Positions 1 to 11,967 of a stretch of DNA of 64,000 bases are shown here, piece by piece (position 1 is the stretch's first letter; every line of letters starts with the position of its first letter). The notes beneath the pieces are model-generated. The model was not told the DNA's origin. It worked only from the letters and a program-made list of their open reading frames with translations, and did no database searches. The position numbers and the translations under genes were made by a program. Source of the stretch: Branchiostoma floridae (lineage: Eukaryota; Chordata; Leptocardii; Amphioxiformes; Branchiostomatidae); NCBI RefSeq assembly GCF_000003815.2, contig NC_049985.1, positions 8,766,251 through 8,830,250 of the forward strand, in the 5' to 3' direction.

Positions 1-1780
1 CTCCCAATATCTGCTTGGTTTTAAAAACAGATTATGGTTGGGTGTAGAACCATCATCTGGCCTGACCTTCAATGTATCAGGTTACTTAGTGGCACTGACA
101 GTTTGCCAGATGACGGGAGTGTACAAGATTATATATCTGTTGGTCAGGTATAATTGAAGTTTGCTTATTACTCTTTGTGGTGTTTCTAGAGCTGTATAGT
201 ACTGAGTTTTAAGTTCCGGTACAAGTTCCTTTACCCTGTTGGCAATCATGGTTGAACATGAACTTAAACAGAAGAAGATGCAATTTTCTAATGTGGAGGA
301 GAACTGTATAGAGTGTGGGCATAAGAGAAAGGTATGTGTATGATTTGTCCTGTGTTTCTTTTTGTTTCTTTCGTAATGCCATTTCCATACTGTATACAGG
401 TAATTTGTTGTTTTGGGCTAGTCATATTCGCTTGGTTTTTGGGCCTGCTTAATCTATGGTACAGGCAGGGTTAAGTGGTGGAGGCTTAGCTTTGTTCTGT
501 TTTAAATTCAGTATCGTTTGTTGCATTTTGTCGCGGCAAATATATGATGAAATTCCCCTTCTAAGCAACTGCTCATTGGTTTGGGGGGATGTTTGCTGGG
601 TGTTTGCTCTGACTACAACAGCTTCTGAAGTTTTCAAAGCTTCCATTGCCAGCAGCTTGCCATCTATAAATGGGATTGACAAGGACATTTTTCATAGCAA
701 ATTATGCTGTTAAATTTGGCTTAGATACTACAGGAGATTTAGGTTTGGGTTGGATGGATTGAATGAAAATATCATACCACCCTGGGGACTAACTGTTGCT
801 GCTGCATGGGGGCTACCACTATTCATGTTGTCTAATGTCTATGGAACTACAGATAAAAGTATCATTGGTCAAATTATGCGAGTAACATTCCGATGTCAAG
901 TGAATAACACCCCAGAAATAAATCTTTAATGAATATCATTGGAAGAACACAAACCAAGGAGACTTAGCAGCTGCATTAGGTCAGTACATTGAAATAGGAA
1001 GATATTAGTATATCATGTGACAGAGTAACTACATGTACATGGGCCATCTGAGACAAAAAAAGGTAGCGTCTCAACAACTTCAAAGTACTGTGGTTGGTTA
1101 CATACTTAAGAAATCCAAAATAAGTAATGTTCATCCATGTCCAAACTTACAAATTCAGAAAATGCAATTTCAGACTTTTGCATGGTGCACAACCAACACG
1201 GTAAAAAGCTCATTTTTCCAACCACGTACCACAGACAAAGGCAAAAATACACAATAGGTCTACAGAAACCCAATACATTTCATGCAGGCCTGAGGTCTAC
1301 GAACTCTTGTTTGCATATTATTTAATAAAAAACAAATTAAAAAAAAATTCCCAATGCATTTTCAACATACAGCAAGTTTGGGTACTAGTATTTTTTCGGC
1401 ATTTTGTTACCTCCGTGAAAAGAGAAATATTGTAATCAGTTGATGTGTTTGTCTGCTTGTAGTCGTGTGTGTCCGCAATTTGCAATTGGCATGTGAATGC
1501 CATGTGCGCCAGGGCCAGCGCCACTAATCAATAAAGATGAAGGTGCGTAAAAAGTACCACAAAAGTACGACGAAGACAGCAGAAAATCCTGTTGGTCTTA
1601 GTCAAGATTTTTCCCACCGCGCCGTGGTTTCAAGAAGTAGCTTTAGCTCCGGTCTATATAGGACAGGGCGCCTCTGTTTCATTCATAGTGTACTAAAGAT
1701 AGTTTGGAGATTATTGAAGATGAAGCAAGCAAGAGAAACCATAAGAAATGAAACAAGAAATTTGTAAAAATTATAATTTG
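1..1780. other. left edge, no confident gene
   Basis: I see no gene I can name here. Short open stretches exist. One at 49-148 (+) is bounded by an AG acceptor and a GT donor. One at 244-331 (+) opens with ATG GTT GAA and runs into a GTATGT donor-like site. A 79-codon frame lies on the minus strand at 449-688. They could be exons of a gene entering from the left or pieces of an old element, and none shows a family motif. A TATA-like TCTATATAGG at about 1654 precedes the PAN-type exon, but that exon begins with a splice acceptor, so a link is unproven. Confidence 0.3.
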
Positions 1781-1792
1781 TTTTGCATGTAG

Positions 1793-2055
1793 GATTGTTA
1801 CAACGTACACCAGCACTCCGCACTGCAACGTGGCGTGCTGAGGCAGACCGCGCCCTTGTCAATCATCTCATCAGGGTCATCCAAACCAAAAGCAGAATGG
1901 ATTGCTGCGCAGAGTGCCTGAATGACGCCAACTGTTGCTCCGTGAACTACGAGGAGGACACAGGAAGCTGTGAGCTGAACGGAACGGACGGCCGTACCTG
2001 CCCAACCTCAGTCGTGAATCGTGAGGGGTTCACGTTCTATCAGCCCATGGAGTAA
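1793..2055 (+). CDS. PAN/Apple-like domain, terminal exon
   Basis: This is the last coding exon of a gene whose earlier exons are not recognised. A TTTTGCATGTAG acceptor precedes 1793, and the frame (entered in phase 1) stays open for 86 codons to a TAA ending at 2055. The C-terminal half has the cysteine spacing of PAN/Apple modules: MDCCAECLNDANCC, then a tyrosine-containing strand, then GSCELNG and a final cysteine in GRTC. PAN modules usually mediate extracellular protein or carbohydrate binding, and lancelets have many small PAN proteins (family knowledge). An MDCCAEC core followed by about 45 residues and a stop fits a single terminal module. No signal peptide or membrane segment is in this exon. 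Upstream exons may lie before position 1. Confidence 0.6.
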
Positions 2056-4295
2056 TACGATCTTTACCGACGTATTGCAAAATGTGACACAGAACGTGAC
2101 TAAGAGTTCTTAATTTATGACCCCGCATACTTAAAAGAGCGTGACCGTCGGTATACTTCATATTGCAATAATGACGTGTTCTTCTTCACACTGCAGCTAG
2201 GTGTCGCTGTTGCTTGCAGCGTTATAAAAGTAGTCCCCAAAGTAAAATGAGTGGTCGTGTCACCTGATAAAAGCATTCACAGAAGCCATAGAATGTGTTC
2301 TATCTTATTAATGCACAGCTTAATGGTCAAGACATGTAGCAACACTGTGTCTGTGTCTTCTCATGTTTTGCACGATGATGCTAGAATACAGACAAAAATG
2401 TTATACAATGTCCAACCACTGCTTTTTGTCATGATCAGAGAGATTGTCTTCATCTTTATTCAATTATTCTAGTTTCCGTCTCAAGTCGACCAGGCCCTTT
2501 ACTGTGATTTCGAGCAATATATCAAACACTTGATTCACTTGATAGACTGGCCGAAGACCGCCAGAAGTGGAAGTCACTTGTGAACAGTCTTACCGCCCCT
2601 ACGGCTTCCTGAGCTACGGGACTGATGATGGATGGATGGATGATTCACCGAGTGTGCTAATGACCCAGAAATATTACACCATATAACACCGAGTAACAGC
2701 CGGGTCCTTAAAGTTATCATCAGCATGGTCAATGGGGAATTCAAATGATAATGACCGTGACGTCTGTCATTGTAATATCCAAGCAGATCATACGGTGCCA
2801 TAAGATAGTTTCAATGCTGGCCAAGGAGTATAGCCGGCCAAATGGAGTCAGACTAGCACCGAAAGGCGTTTGACCTGCTCTGGCCGGCTACACTAGTACT
2901 CCTTGACTAGCTTGAAAACTATGTTATGTCACAGGGAATCTGCTGGGAGATCATTTAACAGCCAAGCCAAACTAAACCCAAACGTCGGACTTACTTGGTA
3001 TCGCTAATTCCCTGTGCTCCCGTCCACCAGCCGCTGTATGTTGTTCCTGGACGTCTCCCCTGGTCCCCATGACCCCAGAAATGGAGTCCAAATCCTTTCC
3101 CAATATTTTCTCGAGGAAAATACAGCCTACGTTGTCCATTGTGACCCACTAAACAATTCAAAGATGGCGGTTCAACTTTGTGGACGGTACCACCTATGAT
3201 AATAGCGGGGGTGTGGATAATTTTGTTTTCAGATCTTCCGCTTAAATTTGACACGAAGTGAAGTCATCTACTTTTAGAAGCGCTAAAGTCTTAACCGATA
3301 ACGTCACGGCGTCATGACCAATATAAAATGAGGACTTTTCTTACATGTATTTTGCTCGTGCAATGCATGACATGAGTCATATATTCTAAACATTCGTTAG
3401 CTGTTCAGAAAGCTGGTGTACATCAAGATGATTTTGTTCTTTGTTCAGCAAAGTCACGGAACGGAATGTTTCACTCAGTATTTTGACTTGTACGTATTCA
3501 CGCACTGTGCATATTTAGAATGAGGTTTCTGTACGTGTGTCTGTATATGTTTGTGATATAAAACTGTACGGAATTGTAGAACCTAAACCATTAAAGCTAG
3601 ATTCGACACTCCATGTTGTATTGGTTATGCTTTGACGATAATCAGTAATTAGGTATTGTACCTATGTGTGTTGTTTCTCTAATGGTAGGAATAGTATGTC
3701 AGTGATTTTAGAGAGCAAAGTGGCAGTACATGCGCACACGTACTTATGATGATTTGTATGAAAACTCAAACATGTCTACTCCAGTCCTTAATGATACAGG
3801 GTGGCGTCAATATTGTTCCAAAGCACAGATCACGAGCACATTTTGATCAGTATATATGTTGTCGGAGCAAGAGTGACTCTATCAAGGAAACAGCCTTAGA
3901 AGGTTATAAGGGTATTCGGTTGAGGATGAATACTAGTACATGGCGGAGCCTAGCGACAACACCGTCGGTAGCTACAGGGGATGTCCTTGGCAATTGTACA
4001 AAATGGATCATCAGTAAAATTCTTTCAGTATATACTGTACAGTATCCCTTGTCTTTAATGTAAGATATATAGGCTCGTTATGTCTGTATACTTAGCCAAC
4101 GCTGAACAGGTACTTACATTTCTACATCAATTGATCATCTCCATCCAAGATTGTGAGTAACCTTAGTCTTGGACAATGTGCTTCGTAGCAGGTGCAGGCT
4201 GCACTTACCACTCATTTCGCAAGGGGACATCATTTTACCATGATGACAACCATTTCGAGTACGTTTATGAAGGTTAGACATCCAGGTAAGCACTA
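2056..4295. other. intergenic, no gene seen
   Basis: This is AT-rich sequence following the PAN exon. The open frames are short and lack motifs. An imperfect foldback at 2806-2921 is listed separately. I see nothing else. Confidence 0.5.
2806..2921. repeat. imperfect foldback (MITE-like)
   Basis: The left arm, containing TAGTTTCAA and GAGTATAGCCGGCCA, is matched in inverted orientation by TGGCCGGCTACACTAGTACTCC and TTGAAAACTA at the right end. A similar GGAGTTTAGCCGGC motif occurs near 14046, so this may be a dispersed family. No target duplication was identified. Confidence 0.5.
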
Positions 4296-4483
4296 TTCAA
4301 ATACAATTCAATCTCTACAACTGGATAAAAAATGGATATTTACTTCCGGACGTTTCGAGTGACATCCATCACTCTTCTTCAGCGTCACTAGAAAGAACAA
4401 GCAGAAACAATACTATACAAGTACAGCTAACTAGAAAAACTACTAGTTTTTTATCCAGTTGTAGAGATTGAATTGTATTTGAA
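4296..4483. mobile_element. foldback element with 37-bp perfect arms
   Basis: The arms at 4296-4332 and 4447-4483 are perfect inverted complements over 37 bp, including CAATCTCTACAACTGGAT on the left. They enclose about 114 bp containing CGTTTCGAGTGACATCC and a CTTCTTCAG motif. It has no coding capacity. Perfect arms suggest recent insertion or conversion. I could not find a clean target-site duplication. Confidence 0.7.
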
Positions 4484-4781
4484 AACCATTTCGAGTGTCT
4501 ATCAAAAAAGACGAAAGCCGCAGCTTGCTGTAACAAAATCTCGCTGGATTTTAGAATCATGTTTTCAAAGTAGCTTGATTTTAAATTCAACCCCCCAAAA
4601 CATTACAACTATAAACAAAAACAAAACAAAAACATGCATCTAACCAGTTTGTCCCTCAGGCTCTGGCGCTCTAGACTAATGGAGAGAATCAGCTCTAGTA
4701 CGTATTTACAACACTATGGCAATATTCACACACACACACACACACACTAACACACAAACACAAACACACACACACACACAC

Positions 4782-4827
<46 letters not shown>

Positions 4828-6148
4828 GCACCGCACAAACGCAATAGAATATGAGTTGATTAATCTTTCTTCTTCTATTAAAAAGGGAAAAGTTGCCAAT
4901 CGCGTTCAGACAAATAAGCCGGTACATTGTTACATGAATAGTCAATGCCTCCCCGCAAGTAACGCTCCTTCAAAGGGATTCCGAATGAGATTACATCCCC
5001 TGCATCGACGCATTTTTGTTACCTCGATCCAGACGAATTAGACATTAACGTGTATATTCAACGCTTCTCTTATGTACATTATATGATGGGACATACGAAC
5101 ACATCCGTAAACATACAATTCGCCGTCAATTGCATCCTTACGTATACACCGTACTGCAAAAATAAATAAAAAAAGACGAGCTGGCATATGGTCCGTGTCC
5201 ATTCACTCTAATTTTATCCGTTTTGTTTTCGTTTTAGGCATATTTAAAAAAAAAACTATAGGTGATTTGTTTTCTCCTGGCGACAAAAATAAACTGAGCG
5301 CTGAGTAACCTCTGTTCTGATTGGTCCACGCTGAGCGCAGATCTTATTTATCAACATAATCATAAGGTAGACTGGTCGGAAAAAATTAGATGCGGTGCGA
5401 CTGTTCGTAGGAGCAGTCTTGTTTTTTGTTAAGTTTGAAAAAGTCAACCATTGCCAAACACTGCGGGATGATCTAAAGGTCCCTTCAAGGTGAGTTTCAT
5501 GATCACCTACTATAACAATAGCTATGTTTTTCTCTACCTATAGGCCTTCAAGGAGGCTTATGTGCTTCTGTTACTTTGTTTTTATTGCCATTGTGTCAAA
5601 TATGTTTACATAGGCTGGAAGTAGTTTTTTTTTCGAAATCCACCGATGAGAGAAAAGTCTAGGTCTTGTTACACATCACATGTATCAACACTATAATTAT
5701 AATGTGTAGAAAATTTGTGTGATATCAAATTTGAATGAAAACTACTAGTGTAGATTGAGTGAAAAGGGCCTGGTCACATACTGTCGTGCGGTTATCGTAC
5801 AAACGGAAACTTAGGGTGTTCTTGGGATGAATGATCGTACATGTGTCCTGCAAAATACGCTGTCCTGTTGTGGAAAACACTGTATGTTGGGTGCCGGTTC
5901 TGATCTGCCACAGCCTGATTAGAAATTCTACTGCATGAAAATTGTGCGATTGCGCAACGCCGAATATGACAGCACCGTATATGGGCGGTCGGCTTCCTAC
6001 ATTTCAGCAATTAAATTAACCTAATATTTTCTACTTGATGGTAAAAACGTAGGGAAATTTTCCAGTATAGACAAACAAGTTGTAACCTCATGGATACCGA
6101 GTATATCGCAAACCGCGCACTTATTTTTATCCGCTTAAAGGGTTTTAT
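4484..6148. other. intergenic, microsatellite only
   Basis: Apart from the CA repeat listed separately, this stretch shows only short frames without motifs. Confidence 0.5.
4727..4825. repeat. (CA)n microsatellite
   Basis: About 99 bp of CA dinucleotides, interrupted by a few CTAACACACAA variants. Confidence 0.95.
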
Positions 6149-6231
6149 TTATTTATTGTTTATTGTTTATTGATATCTTCAGACACCTGGGTGGCCGATT
6201 CTGATTTTCAATAGGGCCCAGGTACACTTAC
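6149..6231. repeat. dispersed repeat ending in GGGCCCA, copy 1
   Basis: A TTTATTGTTTATTGATATCTT stretch (first 20 bases diagnostic) is followed by CAGACACCTGGGTGGCC and a GGGCCCAGG end. Diverged relatives occur at about 11187-11263 and 29069-29143, sharing the order TTTATTTATT, a GGRTGGCC/GTAGCCCC block, GTTGATTTCCAA and GGGCCCA. It is non-coding. Confidence 0.55.
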
Positions 6232-6578
6232 AGGGAAATAAAAACATATTACAGAGAAACTTTAATCTAGAAGATTCAGCGTTTAACGAAATTGGTCTCC
6301 GCCATAACAGACCAGGAACGCGCTTCGCCAGCCCAGCGACTAAAGGTTTCACAGATCGCTCAGAAAATTTCAGAGATAAAGGAAGAATTTATACTTTTCG
6401 CGTGTTTTGTTGTCCCTTGCATCATTATCCCACCTATGAAATAAAGGGTCACACAGGTCCAATTTTGATAGTGTACGCTCGCCCAACGAACGCCGTCTGG
6501 TGGATACGTGCGGTACATGTGCCACCCAATAGAATCCTTCCCGTGTGTTGCCGTCATTACCTTTTACACATATTGTTA

Positions 6579-6884
6579 GGCCGGATTCACACGTGCGTAT
6601 ACATTCAAGTCCGTATGAGATCCGTATGGAATTCTTAGCCTCTACCAGACCCCACAGGTCGCTGAAAAATAGTAAAAATTTGAGACATATAGACACATAA
6701 CATGCCAGAGGAGTATGGTTTATTATTGATTTGCGATCAGCTAACTCCGCTGGCATGTTATCTGTCTATATTTGTCCAATTTCTAGAATTTTTCCAGTGA
6801 TCTGTGGAGCCTTGTAGAGGCTAAGAATTCCATACGGACTTCATACGGACCTGAATATATACGAGTGTGTTAACCCACCCTTTA
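6579..6884. mobile_element. non-autonomous TIR element, copy 1
   Basis: A 306-bp foldback-type element. Its left end reads GGCCGGATTCACACGTGCG with TCCGTATG motifs. Its right end carries the inverse, with CATACGGAC repeats and CGAGTGTGTTAACCC. The interior has a CCACAGGTCGCTG / CAGTGATCTGTGGAGCC inverted pair and an internal ATAACATGCC pair. A second copy lies 520 bp further on. It has no transposase frame; the 128-codon minus frame across it is fortuitous. Confidence 0.7.
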
Positions 6885-7404
6885 GTGAATTCTTGTGTAA
6901 GCAGTCACACGCATGCAATGACACGACTTGGTTAGTTCTACCACATCATATTAGTTCCTCTATTCCTGAACTGTTCGTCTTGAAAAAATAGTATTGACAA
7001 ATTCTCGCAATCATGGAAATGCGGATCAAATACGACAAGCTGCTTATATGACCCAGGCGATTGATAATGTTGGGCTTCCTCCAATTCGCGAAAAATCGGT
7101 GGTGAATTCATTCATTTCTTGTATTTTGAATCATCGAAAAGATTTTTTCGTGGAAAGATACAGCAGCTAAACCAGCCCAGTGTCCGTGCCAGCTCAGACT
7201 AATTAGGCAAACGTTTATTCTCTCCTGCAGTGTAAGCACCTCCTATTGAGCAGTTCCCCGTTTAATATTCAAAAGTTTTACATGGATGGTGTGTTTTGTG
7301 TTGATAGTTTCACCCTTCTGCGACCCAGGGATTTGACAGGGCGCAAATTTAGGTCTTAGTGAGCTCGCAGCGTGATCGCCATGGACAGGAAAGGCACGCG
7401 CGTG
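6885..7404. other. spacer between two element copies
   Basis: I see no gene or recognisable element here. Confidence 0.5.
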
Positions 7405-7710
7405 TGTGGTTCGAACGTGCGTACATACTCAAGTCCGTATGGGGTCCGTATGGAAGCATAGCCCTCTACCAGGCTCCACAGGTCGCTGGAAAAAAAATTG
7501 AAATTGGACAAATGTAGCCAGGAAACATGCCAACGTGTGAGTTAGCTGGTCGCCAATCATACTCCTTGGACGGCTTACTCCTCTTGCATGTTATCGGTCT
7601 ATATATTTCTCCAATTTATCCTATTTTTCCAGCGCGGCCTGTGAAGACTGGTGAAGGCTACGAATTCCATACGGGTTTGAATATATACGCACGCGTGAAC
7701 CCGGCTTTAG
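7405..7710. mobile_element. non-autonomous TIR element, copy 2
   Basis: Diverged second copy of the 6579-6884 element in the same orientation. It has the same order of motifs: ACGTGCGTACATACTCAAG, TCCGTATGG, CTCCACAGGTCGCTGG, an inverted interior, then CCATACGGGTTTGAATATA and CGCGTGAACCCGGC. A degraded end of the same family is visible near 58340-58370. Confidence 0.7.
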
Positions 7711-8377
7711 TTTCTGCAAATGAACGGTCCCTTGAACAGCCTCGACGTTTGATAACGGATGACACAACTTGGCTGTCTACCTCATAATTTATCTTTCAGA
7801 ATAGGTTACTATTATCTAGGGGGCTTCTTGAATTTTGTATAGCTGTTCAAGATTTTGTCTTCTTTTGTTGAAAGATTTCAGGAGCTCCAGAAAGAAAATA
7901 CGGCGTGAATTCTAATGATATCGGCACATGTCAAATGCCCAGCCTCTTATAAAGACTGCGTATGTGGGACACAATGTTCTCGTTGTGACTTTTACGCTGA
8001 TTCTAGTATTTAACTGGTGTGTTTCAACTAGGGAGTTTCACATGGGCACGAGTTGGCTATTTCTCGAGAAAAACAGTTCTTGCATCATCCCAACGTTAGA
8101 TGAGGGCACCTCGGGTCATATGGCGTCTATATGATTGAGGCCTATTTTGGTGACGCCTAAGGGGGATATCCTATTGTGTAGTATTAAATTAATTTTGAAA
8201 TGGTTGTTTCCGACTGGCAGGATTTCATTACTGCACAGCATGGGCGACTAATGCGCGAACTCAAGATCACCGCGAACACCACATTTTCTCCCTAGCGTGA
8301 AATTGAATCCCCCTTTTACACTCTTCTGGTCAGTATCAGCCAGAAATATTCAAACCATTTTCCTCTATCTCTTTCAG
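7711..8377. other. upstream region of LRR-Ig gene A
   Basis: No gene was seen. A pyrimidine-rich acceptor, TCTATCTCTTTCAG, ends at about 8377, just 11 bp before the receptor start codon. The 5' UTR of that gene is therefore probably split by an intron whose first exon lies in or left of this stretch. Confidence 0.45.
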
Positions 8378-8388
8378 GTTTCTCTGAA

Positions 8389-10290
8389 ATGGCTGCCACA
8401 AAGCTGTCGCATTTTCTCCTCTTGTTGGTTGCGTTTGTCCCAGCTAAGGCTGGTTCATCTTGCCCTGACCTTTGTGAGGTCATGCATACCGGCCATTGTC
8501 GGATACGTGGTATGATTAATATTCATCCTGATGTCACCGACATCCCGTGCGCAATGTGCAACACAACCGGGCATGCCGATGAGAATCAGCTCGGGTGTCT
8601 GCCGGCCACTCTGAAGAAGCTGCTAGTGGCAGGGCACTCCGACAGCAGCGGTAGGCTGAAGCCGCTGCCTGGCCTGCTCCAGCTCTACGACCTGGTCCTG
8701 GGGCCCGGCCACATCCTGACGGCTGAAAGCGGAACGTTTTCGGCCGTGCCAAACCTCCTCGGGTTGTCCATGAGCAACAACGCCATCAAATTCATTGGAA
8801 CCTGGTTCGGCGGAATCAGGAAGCTGAAAAAGCTCGACCTGTCTTGGAATGAAATCGTAGAAATCCAAGAGAATGCCCTTCGGCCACTGGTGAAGCTCGA
8901 GTTTCTCAACCTGCTGCACAACCGGCTTCGCGCTGTGGAAGAGCGGTTCTTCGCAGGCCTGAGCAACCTCATGTTTCTGCACCTGGGCTACAACAACATC
9001 TCACACATCGCCGGGAAGTCGATCGACCGGCTCCCAAGGCTACGCGCGCTCACTCTTCACCACAATCGGCTATCGTCCATCTCCGCGGAGTCGCTCGTTG
9101 GCATTCACATGATTCAGCATGTCAACATGGAGGCGAATCCTTACCGTTGCACCTGTGCGCTGGATGACCTGATGTCTGTAGGGCCTAGAGCATTGGGTCG
9201 CGTCTACAGCAGATTGCAGTGCAGCTACCCACCGAGTCTCTCCGGGAGGAAGATCGCCGACGTGGAGAGGTACGAGATGCCATGTCCGCCACCTACAGCC
9301 AAGGTATCACGACAAAATGACGGAGCCACTCTCGTCTGTGAGGTCTTCTGGGAGAAGCAGCCAGAGATCATGTGGCTGGATCCGGGTGGGAGGGCCGTTG
9401 CCGTTGGAGAAAGAGAGTCCCCCCACCTATGTGGCGGCACTGTAACCACAAGCTTGGAGCACGACATCCCCACCACCCAGTCTCCTGAAGGAGGAACGAC
9501 ACACTCTACGAGCGACTCCGGCCTACCCTACATCGGCAAGTCCACCTCCACCCTCCGCCTGAGTCAGCAAGCCTACCGGTGCTGGATGGAGAGCAGTTTC
9601 CGGTGCATCGTGCAGTCTACACCAGGCAGCGTCACTGTGGATCTACCGCTGACCAAACCACGTGAGACAAGCGAAGAAGGGCAAAGCCTACAGCACACCG
9701 TCACCGTGGATCTACCGCTGACCAAGCCACAGGAGACGAGCAAAGGAGGGCAGAGCCAGCACACCACGATGGCAGCCGTCTACACCACGACACCTGTACA
9801 TGTCCAGCAGAAGGCGAGGATGAGCAAATGCACGGTCAAGAGCACCAAGCCACACGAGACAAACGAAGGAGGGCAGAGCCTACAGCACACCACGATGGCA
9901 GCCGTCTACACCACGGCACCTGTCCAGCAGAAGGCGAGGATGAGCAAACCCACGGTCAAGAGCACCAAGAAGGCAGGAACCACTGCAAAAGCTGTTGAAG
10001 ATTGGGGAAAGGTGTTGATCGTATTCATCTACATCGCCTCCGCATTTCTGGCTACCTTCTTGCTGAAAAAGGCAACAGTCAATTGCCGTTTTGCGATCAA
10101 GTGCTACAAGTGCCACAAGAAGCGACAGTATCGGCATAGATATGTCTACTGTGATGCTGCAGGCATACCGCTGCAATACGTCCAGCCACTGGCACCGTAC
10201 CCTGCCCTCACCACGGGAAACCCTCCTGCACCCTACCCTGCCCTCACCATTGGGAACCGGCCTCCACCTGTTCAGAACATATACGTCTAA
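8389..10290 (+). CDS. LRR-Ig transmembrane receptor (gene A)
   Basis: A complete 633-aa type I membrane protein from one coding exon. In order: signal peptide 1-22; an LRRNT-like cysteine cap 25-70; about six leucine-rich repeats 90-248 (LDLSWNEI, LNLLHNRL, LHLGYNNI, LTLHHNRL); an LRRCT 249-299 starting EANPYRCTC; an Ig-like region 305-420 with candidate cysteines C317 and C406 and W329; a threonine-rich stalk 420-535; a transmembrane helix 542-561; and a 70-residue tail. The stalk contains duplicated modules built on LPLTKPxET and TMAAVYTT. The tail has CYKCHKKRQ after the membrane and ends NIYV. The ATG follows a 5'-UTR splice acceptor, and the start is supported by the signal peptide. LRR-Ig proteins act in adhesion or pathogen recognition; the ligand is unknown. 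A truncated near-copy lies at the right edge of the window, and a relative of its tail at 52.5 kb. Confidence 0.9.
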   Translation: MAATKLSHFLLLLVAFVPAKAGSSCPDLCEVMHTGHCRIRGMINIHPDVTDIPCAMCNTTGHADENQLGCLPATLKKLLVAGHSDSSGRLKPLPGLLQLYDLVLGPGHILTAESGTFSAVPNLLGLSMSNNAIKFIGTWFGGIRKLKKLDLSWNEIVEIQENALRPLVKLEFLNLLHNRLRAVEERFFAGLSNLMFLHLGYNNISHIAGKSIDRLPRLRALTLHHNRLSSISAESLVGIHMIQHVNMEANPYRCTCALDDLMSVGPRALGRVYSRLQCSYPPSLSGRKIADVERYEMPCPPPTAKVSRQNDGATLVCEVFWEKQPEIMWLDPGGRAVAVGERESPHLCGGTVTTSLEHDIPTTQSPEGGTTHSTSDSGLPYIGKSTSTLRLSQQAYRCWMESSFRCIVQSTPGSVTVDLPLTKPRETSEEGQSLQHTVTVDLPLTKPQETSKGGQSQHTTMAAVYTTTPVHVQQKARMSKCTVKSTKPHETNEGGQSLQHTTMAAVYTTAPVQQKARMSKPTVKSTKKAGTTAKAVEDWGKVLIVFIYIASAFLATFLLKKATVNCRFAIKCYKCHKKRQYRHRYVYCDAAGIPLQYVQPLAPYPALTTGNPPAPYPALTIGNRPPPVQNIYV

Positions 10291-11967
10291 AGGGATCCCG
10301 GGCGACACACTCTTCCTTTCGCCAGCTCAACAGAATTCGATTCGTTCCTTCTTGTCAAGTTTTACTCTTTCTAAATTCTCTCAATTCCAAAGTAAGCTGC
10401 AAGGTGGACCCAATCGAGCACCTATTCTTCCCAGCGTCTGACATGGAAGAAATATCAAGACCTTAAAACATGTGCAAAGTGGAAGATTTAGAAAGTGGAG
10501 GTTTCACTGCAGTTCTACTGAAGTACACACACTGTGTTCCTTCACAAGCACCTACGCATACGTCAAATATCTTCCCAATACAAACTTGTTCTGGCCAAAT
10601 AAGTCCCGGACATTGACATAGTACCAAAAAATGCACCCCTCTCGCAGATACAATTACAAACAAACAAACATGTGACTTCAACCATCACAGGAAAGAAGAG
10701 GATCCCCAACAATGCAACATCTGTCGCCTGGACCGAAGACACGACCTTGCACGGAAACGGACTGCGATTATGGACTACGATTTTGTCTGAATTGAATATA
10801 CTTGCTTTGTTATCGTTTGTATGTGGAACCTCTCAGTGTCATTTGGAAAGCAGTGCTTATGTACTATGAAGTAAGCTGCTCTTGTAAAAGATCACTTCTT
10901 TGGTAGGCTTTAAAGATGAGTCAAAATGTGCATAGGAATAATCACGACTGTGATTGTGGCTGTATTTGATAAACACGCCGCGTCGCCGGCAAATCACATT
11001 ACATGGCTACTACAGGGTTTTCACTTTAAAAACTGCAATGTCTGTAAATGTATGCTTCAACATTGTTAAGTCGTTGGTCAAACACCAGATGATCCTATAA
11101 CAATGACAACTGTATCTGTCTTAAATAAGTTTTTCAATTTTGACTGTGAGGAATGTAGTAATTGTCAATGATACAGGAATATATCTATTTATCTATTTCA
11201 TATTTAGATGACTGGATGACCCCTTCAACTTTTAGAAGTTGATTTCCAATGGGCCCAGCATGCCCTTAGTCAGGGCGAGACGTGTTACATTATTTTCTTC
11301 AGCATTGGTCTGAATGTATGCACTGGAAAGATACCAGAGAGAAATGCACTGGAAAGGCATATCAGTGCAAACTTCATGTATTTGTGTCATTAAGCCTCTA
11401 GCCACTGAAGAAGTTGTACGCAATGAAACCGGTTTGGCAGGCTGAATAAAATTTCTAAACTTGAACTATGTGGCTCATGATGTCTTACTGAGGGACGACT
11501 GCGGTGCAATAGTTAGTTAGCTAGCTGAGGAATGAGTCCACTCTGCAACATTTTATTCTGAATGTATGCTGTGTAATGTGCTAGCTGTTTCACCAATGAG
11601 AATTGTAAAGAGTACAGACTTTTGCGGTGTAATTTCAATTTGTACAAGTTAATATCTTTTATTTGAGTGTAGAGTCTGAACTTGAAGAAATGTAAGTATT
11701 ATACAGTTTTGTGTACAGGTGTTGAGTGATCGGGGACAGGTGATTTTCGCTTCAGGCTTACATCTTGGGTTCGATTCCTATTCTATTGGATTTTGGTTGG
11801 TCAGTTTGTTTCTCAGCTAGTCTATGTACTCAGGGGACGGGAGTGCAGCTAAAACATCATCAAAAGTACAGAAACGTCTTTGCAACGTTTTCTCTCCACT
11901 TCTTAGTTACAGTGCATATTGAACAGATTTCTGCAACCTTCAATGAATTCCGGCCTCAAGGCCGCAA
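10291..11967. other. 3' flank of gene A, repeat relics
   Basis: Convergent space between the receptor and the sulfotransferase-like gene. It contains copy 2 of the GGGCCCA repeat (11187-11263) and, near 11405-11450, GAAGAAGTTGTACGCAATG followed by GAATAAAATTTC, which looks like the tail of an old element. No gene was seen. Confidence 0.5.
11187..11263. repeat. dispersed repeat ending in GGGCCCA, copy 2
   Basis: Diverged relative of the repeats at 6149-6231 and 29069-29143. It shares GAAGTTGATTTCCAATGGG and GGGCCCA. Confidence 0.5.

Noticed and set aside
449-713. Opposing 79- and 85-codon frames
   Set aside because: Mutually overlapping, no splice or domain support; left unassigned.
6370-6756. 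128-codon minus frame
   Set aside because: It lies across the TIR element at 6579-6884 and has no domain signature.
11715-11785. Second tRNA-derived element (GGTTCGATTCC B-box-like)
   Set aside because: Only the B box is convincing; no A box at the right distance.
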